From NCBI GenBank assembly GCA_964276095.1, contig CAXYDR010000003.1, positions 1 to 64,000 of the forward strand: a stretch of 64,000 bases of DNA, read 5' to 3'. Every line of letters starts with the position of its first letter. Position 1 is the stretch's first letter. The DNA is from GCA-2733415 sp964276095. GTDB lineage: Bacteria > Bacteroidota > Bacteroidia > Flavobacteriales > Flavobacteriaceae. Below the pieces are notes generated by a model. The model did not search any database, was not told where the DNA came from, and was given only the letters and a program-made list of their open reading frames with translations. Positions 59,210 to 64,000 of the stretch are shown one piece after another. The translations under genes were made by a program, and so were the position numbers.

Positions 59210-60520
59210 CTAATTAATTTTAATTTTTAATATTCTTTTAGTTTTAGCATCTACTTTAAATCTGTCATCTGCTCTTCTTCCAATAACCCAAATAATAGAG
59301 TCCTTAGCGTTGCATAGCAACCAACTATTTTCTTTTTCTATCAAAGACATTTTTTCGTCTTTGAAGTATTTACTTAATTTCTTTTTTCCCTTCATTCCAA
59401 ATGGAAAAAAAGAATCCCCTTCTTTTTTCTTACGTAAGTGCAATGGATATTCTAACATATCTACATTTACATAAATGTTATTTTTAGCTGAAGAACCTAC
59501 CTGATTAACAAGTTCGAAACTCAAACTAATTGGCGTTTCAATTTTAGTAACATCTTCACTAACTTCAACCTTTAATTGTGGTAAATGTAAGTTGTTTTCT
59601 TCTAATAATAAAAAATCTCGATCTTTTATCAATCTATGTGTTTTCGAATTAACAAATTTACCTGACTGACCACTCAACAACCCTTCAATATCAGACCATT
59701 CCGAAAAAAAACACCCTTTAAGTATATAGTACAAATAGGCTTTGTATTCTTTATGCTTTTTTAGTTTTTTTATATCAATCTTAAATATATCACCATCAAA
59801 AAAAGACACTTCTTTTTTCACCTTTTCAAAATGATTATCGAGTACTTTTTTCTCTAATTTCAAGTATGACAAATGCGTATTAAATGTTTCTAACACACTA
59901 GGGTTTAATTCCTCTAATACAGGAACAACTTCATGACGTATTTTATTTCTGAAATACTTAGTAGATTGATTACTTTCATCCTCTCTCCAAGAAACATTAT
60001 TCGCTATTGTATACTGCTCAATTTCAGCTCGAGTAAAGGGTAATAACGGACGAACTATATTCCCATTAATTTCAGGGATTCCAACTAAACCTTGCAAACT
60101 TGCACCTCTTGTTAAGTTTATAAGTACCGTTTCAATATTATCATTTGTATGGTGTGCCGTTAACACATAGTCATAATCATATTCCGAAATTAATTCATCA
60201 AACCAATTATAACGCAGGTCTCTTGCCGCCATTTGAGTTGACAACTTTTTTTCTTGAGCATACGACGTAGTATTAAACTCAATAGTATGATACTCAACCC
60301 CTAAATTCTCAGCAATATCAGCAACAAAAGCGGCATCTTTATCTGAATCTTCATAGCGTAATTTAAAATTACAATGGGCTAAAGAGAAATTCAATTGCAT
60401 TTCATGAAGTAAATGTGCTAAAATAACACTGTCAATTCCTCCAGAAATAGCAAGCAATAATTTACTATTAGTTAAAAAAGGTAAGTTTTGATTAATATGC
60501 TTTTTGAATTTTTCTAACAT
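59210..60520 (-). CDS. tilS: tRNA(Ile)-lysidine synthetase
   Basis: 436 residues. It changes the wobble C of the CAU-anticodon isoleucine tRNA to lysidine using ATP. The PP-loop motif LLAISGGIDSVIL starts the catalytic domain; VLTAHHTNDNIETVLINLTR and GLVGIPEINGNIVRPLLPFT follow. TilS middle and C-terminal domains are present (SFFPFGMKGKKKLSKYFKD, WLLCNAKDSIIWVIGRRADD). It lies 17 nt after pabB and touches the DsbD-like gene. Confidence 0.96.
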   Translation of the reverse strand: MLEKFKKHINQNLPFLTNSKLLLAISGGIDSVILAHLLHEMQLNFSLAHCNFKLRYEDSDKDAAFVADIAENLGVEYHTIEFNTTSYAQEKKLSTQMAARDLRYNWFDELISEYDYDYVLTAHHTNDNIETVLINLTRGASLQGLVGIPEINGNIVRPLLPFTRAEIEQYTIANNVSWREDESNQSTKYFRNKIRHEVVPVLEELNPSVLETFNTHLSYLKLEKKVLDNHFEKVKKEVSFFDGDIFKIDIKKLKKHKEYKAYLYYILKGCFFSEWSDIEGLLSGQSGKFVNSKTHRLIKDRDFLLLEENNLHLPQLKVEVSEDVTKIETPISLSFELVNQVGSSAKNNIYVNVDMLEYPLHLRKKKEGDSFFPFGMKGKKKLSKYFKDEKMSLIEKENSWLLCNAKDSIIWVIGRRADDRFKVDAKTKRILKIKIN

Positions 60521-60537
60521 AATTAATGCATTAATTA

Positions 60538-61836
60538 TTAAGCTAACAATGCCTCACGCATTGCCTTAGCTTTTATCAAGCATTCTTGATATTCTGCTTC
60601 AGCTGTGGATTTAACTGTTATAGCACCGCCTACAGAATAAGAAACATATTTATTTGATTTATTATACAGAATACTTCTAATGATTACATTAAAATCAAAA
60701 TCATTATTAGGTGTAAAATACCCTACAGACCCTGAATACAATCCACGTTTTGTTTCTTCTAACTCCTCAATTATTTTCATAGCCGATACTTTTGGAGCCC
60801 CAGTCATACTCCCCATAGGGTACGTTGTTCTTAATACTTCTACTGGACTTTTTGTGTGCGGAACCTCTGAAGTTACTGTACTTATCATTTGATGTACTTG
60901 ATCAAATGAGTATACTTTACACAACTCTGGAACTCTCACGCTTCCCTTGGTCGCAGTTTTTGACAAATCATTACGTACCAAATCAACGATCATAATATTC
61001 TCTGATCGTTCTTTTTCATCATGTGCTAAATTTATTTTCAATTGTTCGTCTTCAATAGGATTTGAAGAACGTTTTGAGGTACCTTTTATAGGCTGTGATA
61101 TAATTGTTGTATTTTCTTTTCTGATATATCTTTCGGGTGAAGCAGAAAGTAAATATTTATCATCTAATTTTAAAAATGTTGCGAAAGGCGGATTGGAAAT
61201 TGCGTTTAGATTTTCATATACTTGTAACGGATCAATTACCGAATTTTCTGCATAAAACTCTTGACAGAAGTTCATTTCATAAATATCTCCTCTACAAATA
61301 TGATTGTGGATTTTTTTAAACTTATCAAAATAACTATCCTTAGTCATACGAAGTTTGATCTTTATTGGATCTTTTTCTTCTTCATACTTAACCGATTCGT
61401 TATTAATAGCTATGATTTCTGAATAATCGTCTTCTAATTCATCATCTACAAAATGCAAATATTGAATTTCAAGAACATCATCCTTTAATAGAAATATTTT
61501 TTTTGGTTGGAAAAAATATAATTCAGGGAAATCGAGTTCATCAAAATTAGATGACTTCAAATTTTCTGTATCATATTTTAAATCATAAGTTAAATACCCA
61601 AACAACCAATCTTTAGTACGTGATTGGTATTCTTTTAATTTATCGAATGCTTCAGTAGCGTCTGTTTGTAGTGTTGTAAATGCATCAACTGCCAAAACAG
61701 CATCATAACTTGAATAGGTTTGCTGAAACTCATTAGAATCTAACCACACAACTTCTCGAAATTGTTGACTCCATTGCAACAATTTGTTTTTAATACTATG
61801 CCCTTTTTCGAGCTGTATTTTTTTATGAACTCTCAA
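60538..61836 (-). CDS. pabB: Aminodeoxychorismate synthase component I
   Basis: 432 residues of the chorismate-binding family. It converts chorismate to aminodeoxychorismate for folate. The Lys in PIKGTSKRSSNP marks PabB rather than TrpE (which has PIAGT). Other active-site motifs: IMIVDLVRNDLSKTA, TTYPMGSMTGAPKVSAMKII, KRGLYSGSVGYF and VSYSVGGAITVKSTAEAEYQ (the last slightly altered from the usual GAGIV). The glutaminase partner (PabA) is not adjacent. It is 13 nt after recQ and 17 nt before tilS. Confidence 0.92.
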   Translation of the reverse strand: MRVHKKIQLEKGHSIKNKLLQWSQQFREVVWLDSNEFQQTYSSYDAVLAVDAFTTLQTDATEAFDKLKEYQSRTKDWLFGYLTYDLKYDTENLKSSNFDELDFPELYFFQPKKIFLLKDDVLEIQYLHFVDDELEDDYSEIIAINNESVKYEEEKDPIKIKLRMTKDSYFDKFKKIHNHICRGDIYEMNFCQEFYAENSVIDPLQVYENLNAISNPPFATFLKLDDKYLLSASPERYIRKENTTIISQPIKGTSKRSSNPIEDEQLKINLAHDEKERSENIMIVDLVRNDLSKTATKGSVRVPELCKVYSFDQVHQMISTVTSEVPHTKSPVEVLRTTYPMGSMTGAPKVSAMKIIEELEETKRGLYSGSVGYFTPNNDFDFNVIIRSILYNKSNKYVSYSVGGAITVKSTAEAEYQECLIKAKAMREALLA

Positions 61837-61849
61837 ATAACAAGTAGTA

Positions 61850-64000
61850 TTAATTGGCTACATCACTAATGAATTTAATACGATACAATCGCAACTCTTC
61901 ATCATCAAAATCTCCTTCAAATTCCTCAATTGCATCTGTAATTTTATCTGTTTCGGCCTCCATAAAATACTCATGAATTTCTTCTTGCTGATCTTCATCT
62001 AAATGATCATCAATCCAGTAATTCAAATTCAGTTTAGTTCCAGAATATACAATTTGCTCCATCTCTTTAATGAACTCAGTCATCGTCATTCCTTTAGCGG
62101 CAGCAATATCTATTAAAGGTAGTTTTCTATCAACATTTTGTATGATATATAGTTTTAAAGCTGAATTAACTCCAGTACTTTTAACTACCAAATCATCTGG
62201 GCGCTCAATATCATTATCATCTACATATTGCGCTATTAACTTTACGAATTCCTTCCCGTATTTCTTAGCTTTACCATCTCCTACTCCATGAACATTCTTT
62301 AACTCTTCAATACTTATAGGGTATTTTAACGCCATATCCTCTAATGAAGGATCTTGAAAAACAATAAAAGGTGGAACTCCTAATTTATGAGCTACCGTTT
62401 TACGTAAGCTTTTCAATATTTTCATCAACTGCATATCTGCAGCAACATTACTCCCTTTTGAAGCAACCATTACTCCATCTGTACCTTCATCAACATACAT
62501 ATGATCTTCTGTCATCATAAAACTTTCAGGAGCATCAATAAATCGAGTTCCATTTTCAGTTAAACGAATAACTCCATATGTTTCAATATCTTTCTTAATA
62601 AACTTAGCTACAATAGCTTGACGTATCAAGGCCATCCAATACACTCCGTCTTTCCCCTTTCCGTTTCCGAAAAACGGTTTTATATCTGTTTTATGTGAAG
62701 AAATTAGCGCGTTTTTATTTCCTAATAATGTGCTAACAATATCTTTAGCTTTATATTTTTCTTTAGTTAAGCTTACGATTTCTAAAAGAATCCTCAACTC
62801 ATCTTGTGCTTCATGTTGCTTTTTTGGAAAACGCATGTTATCATCCATATCAGCTCCATCTCCATTTACTCCATCAAATTCTTCTCCAAAATAGTGCAAT
62901 ATAAACTTACGTCTAGACATTGATGTTTCTGAAAACGCAACCATTTCCTGCAATAAAGCATGTCCAATTTCTTGTTCAGCTACTGGCTTATTAGCCATGA
63001 ACTTCTCTAATTTTTCAATATCTTTATAGGCATAAAACGCTAAACAATGTCCTTCTCCTCCATCTCTACCAGCTCTACCAGTTTCCTGATAATAACTTTC
63101 AATACTTTTAGGTATGTCATGATGAATTACAAAACGAACATCTGGTTTATCTATTCCCATTCCAAAGGCAATAGTTGCCACAACAACATCCGTATCCTCC
63201 ATCAAGAACATATCTTGATGTTTCGCTCTTGTTTTAGTATCTAATCCCGCATGATACGGTACTGCCTTTACTCCGTTTACTTGAAGTACTTGAGATAATT
63301 CCTCGACCCTTTTTCTACTTAAACAATATACAATACCACTTTTACCCTCATTTTGTTTTACGAAACGAATGATATCAGCATCTACATTTTTGGTTTTCGG
63401 ACGTACTTCATAATACAAATTTGGTCTGTTAAAAGTTGCCTTAAAAACTTCCGCTTTTGGCATACCTAAATTCTTGGTAATATCTTCTTGTACTTTAGGA
63501 GTAGCAGTAGCAGTAAGCGCTACAATTGAAATATTATCTCCTATTTTCTTTATAATGCTTTTTAAATTTCTGTATTCTGGTCTAAAATCATGTCCCCATT
63601 CAGAGATACAATGGGCTTCATCTACTGCCATAAAAGAAATTGGCACTGAACGTAAAAATTCAATATTTTCTTCTTTAGTTAATGACTCAGGTGCTACATA
63701 TAATAATTTTGTAATACCATTTGTCATATCCTCTTTTACCTGTTTGACTTCGGTTTTAGTTAAAGAAGAATTTAATACATGAGCAATTCCTTTTTCAGAA
63801 GAAATTCCTCTAATGGCATCAACTTGATTTTTCATTAATGCGATTAAAGGGGAAACTACAATTGCAGTTCCTTCTCTCATTAATGCGGGTAATTGAAAAC
63901 ATAAGGACTTTCCTCCACCAGTTGCCATAATAACAAAAGTGTCTTTTCCTTCTAATACATTTTTAACGACACCTTCTTGTAATCCTTTAAATTGTGAAAA
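61850..64000 (-). CDS. recQ: RecQ ATP-dependent DNA helicase (5' end beyond window)
   Basis: At least 716 residues; the frame is still open at 64000 (reading FSQFKGLQEGVVKNVLEGKD), so the start lies outside. Motifs: GKD...MATGGGKSLCFQLP (Walker A), AVDEAHCISEWGHDFRPEY (DEAH), ALTATATPKVQ, YCLSRKRVEELSQVLQ, VATIAFGMGIDKPDVR and YYQETGRAGRDG. An HRDC domain (FIVFQDPSLEDMALKYPIS) and an extended C-terminal helical domain follow. The usual zinc-binding Cys cluster after the helicase core is absent. It unwinds DNA during recombination repair. It is upstream of pabB by 13 nt on the same strand. Confidence 0.95.
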   Translation of the reverse strand, partial: FSQFKGLQEGVVKNVLEGKDTFVIMATGGGKSLCFQLPALMREGTAIVVSPLIALMKNQVDAIRGISSEKGIAHVLNSSLTKTEVKQVKEDMTNGITKLLYVAPESLTKEENIEFLRSVPISFMAVDEAHCISEWGHDFRPEYRNLKSIIKKIGDNISIVALTATATPKVQEDITKNLGMPKAEVFKATFNRPNLYYEVRPKTKNVDADIIRFVKQNEGKSGIVYCLSRKRVEELSQVLQVNGVKAVPYHAGLDTKTRAKHQDMFLMEDTDVVVATIAFGMGIDKPDVRFVIHHDIPKSIESYYQETGRAGRDGGEGHCLAFYAYKDIEKLEKFMANKPVAEQEIGHALLQEMVAFSETSMSRRKFILHYFGEEFDGVNGDGADMDDNMRFPKKQHEAQDELRILLEIVSLTKEKYKAKDIVSTLLGNKNALISSHKTDIKPFFGNGKGKDGVYWMALIRQAIVAKFIKKDIETYGVIRLTENGTRFIDAPESFMMTEDHMYVDEGTDGVMVASKGSNVAADMQLMKILKSLRKTVAHKLGVPPFIVFQDPSLEDMALKYPISIEELKNVHGVGDGKAKKYGKEFVKLIAQYVDDNDIERPDDLVVKSTGVNSALKLYIIQNVDRKLPLIDIAAAKGMTMTEFIKEMEQIVYSGTKLNLNYWIDDHLDEDQQEEIHEYFMEAETDKITDAIEEFEGDFDDEELRLYRIKFISDVAN

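Overview
The window looks like chromosomal DNA of a marine Flavobacteriaceae bacterium of the Tenacibaculum/Polaribacter type (an inference). The support is low G+C, start codons without Shine-Dalgarno sequences, Bacteroidetes-type promoters (TTG, about 19-22 nt, TANNTTTG), type IX secretion (T9SS) sorting domains, PorP/SprF and OmpA-type T9SS proteins, many Cys-anchored lipoproteins, and genes that are mostly ordinary flavobacterial housekeeping genes.

Layout. (1) 1-9650: two nearly identical rRNA operons in tandem on the minus strand (16S, tRNA-Ile, tRNA-Ala, 23S, 5S). The leftmost is cut by the window edge inside 23S. The spacer between them holds a 3' fragment of metF that still has its own terminator. 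(2) 9651-27227: housekeeping and accessory genes: a DUF4294 protein and a divergent M42 peptidase separated by an 8-bp satellite array and a structured 91-bp element; an ABC exporter, an S33 hydrolase, acetyl-CoA synthetase and a TlpA-like lipoprotein; purC-phoH; a SAM hydroxide adenosyltransferase; and a run of small uncharacterised genes. (3) 27357-46601: a cell-surface and signalling region. It contains an L-type lectin/T9SS type B protein with PorP/SprF and OmpA-TPR partners, an M81 peptidase with cutC, dnaK, a secreted GH85 endoglycosidase, two S74 tail-fibre-domain proteins, and a TPR histidine kinase with a LytTR response regulator. Five promoters here, all on the minus strand, carry the same pair of GGGATA-like direct repeats exactly 21 bp apart. 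In three of them the lower repeat lies exactly 30 nt, and in one 29 nt, from the -7 box. I read them as a LytTR-type regulon, and one of them drives a probable structured small RNA. (4) 46618-51008: panB, an RluA pseudouridine synthase without a normal start codon, and yifB. (5) 51198-56932: the most unusual locus. It has a secreted, membrane-anchored TPR-CHAT (caspase-like) protein, a lipoprotein made of 19 copies of a 16-residue acidic repeat, a divergent ECF-like sigma factor, and a single-span membrane protein with an anti-sigma-like N-terminus and outward TPRs. The promoters of the lipoprotein and of the membrane TPR gene share GGGTAAC-N24-AAGTG. (6) 57233-64000: a minus-strand run recQ (cut by the window end), pabB, tilS and a DsbD-type reductase.

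How it may work together. Region 5 reads as a sigma/anti-sigma switch with its own promoter signature, coupled to a periplasmic caspase-like protease and a low-complexity surface lipoprotein. Region 3 reads as a two-component system controlling surface and secreted proteins. Both are inferences from sequence pattern and gene order.
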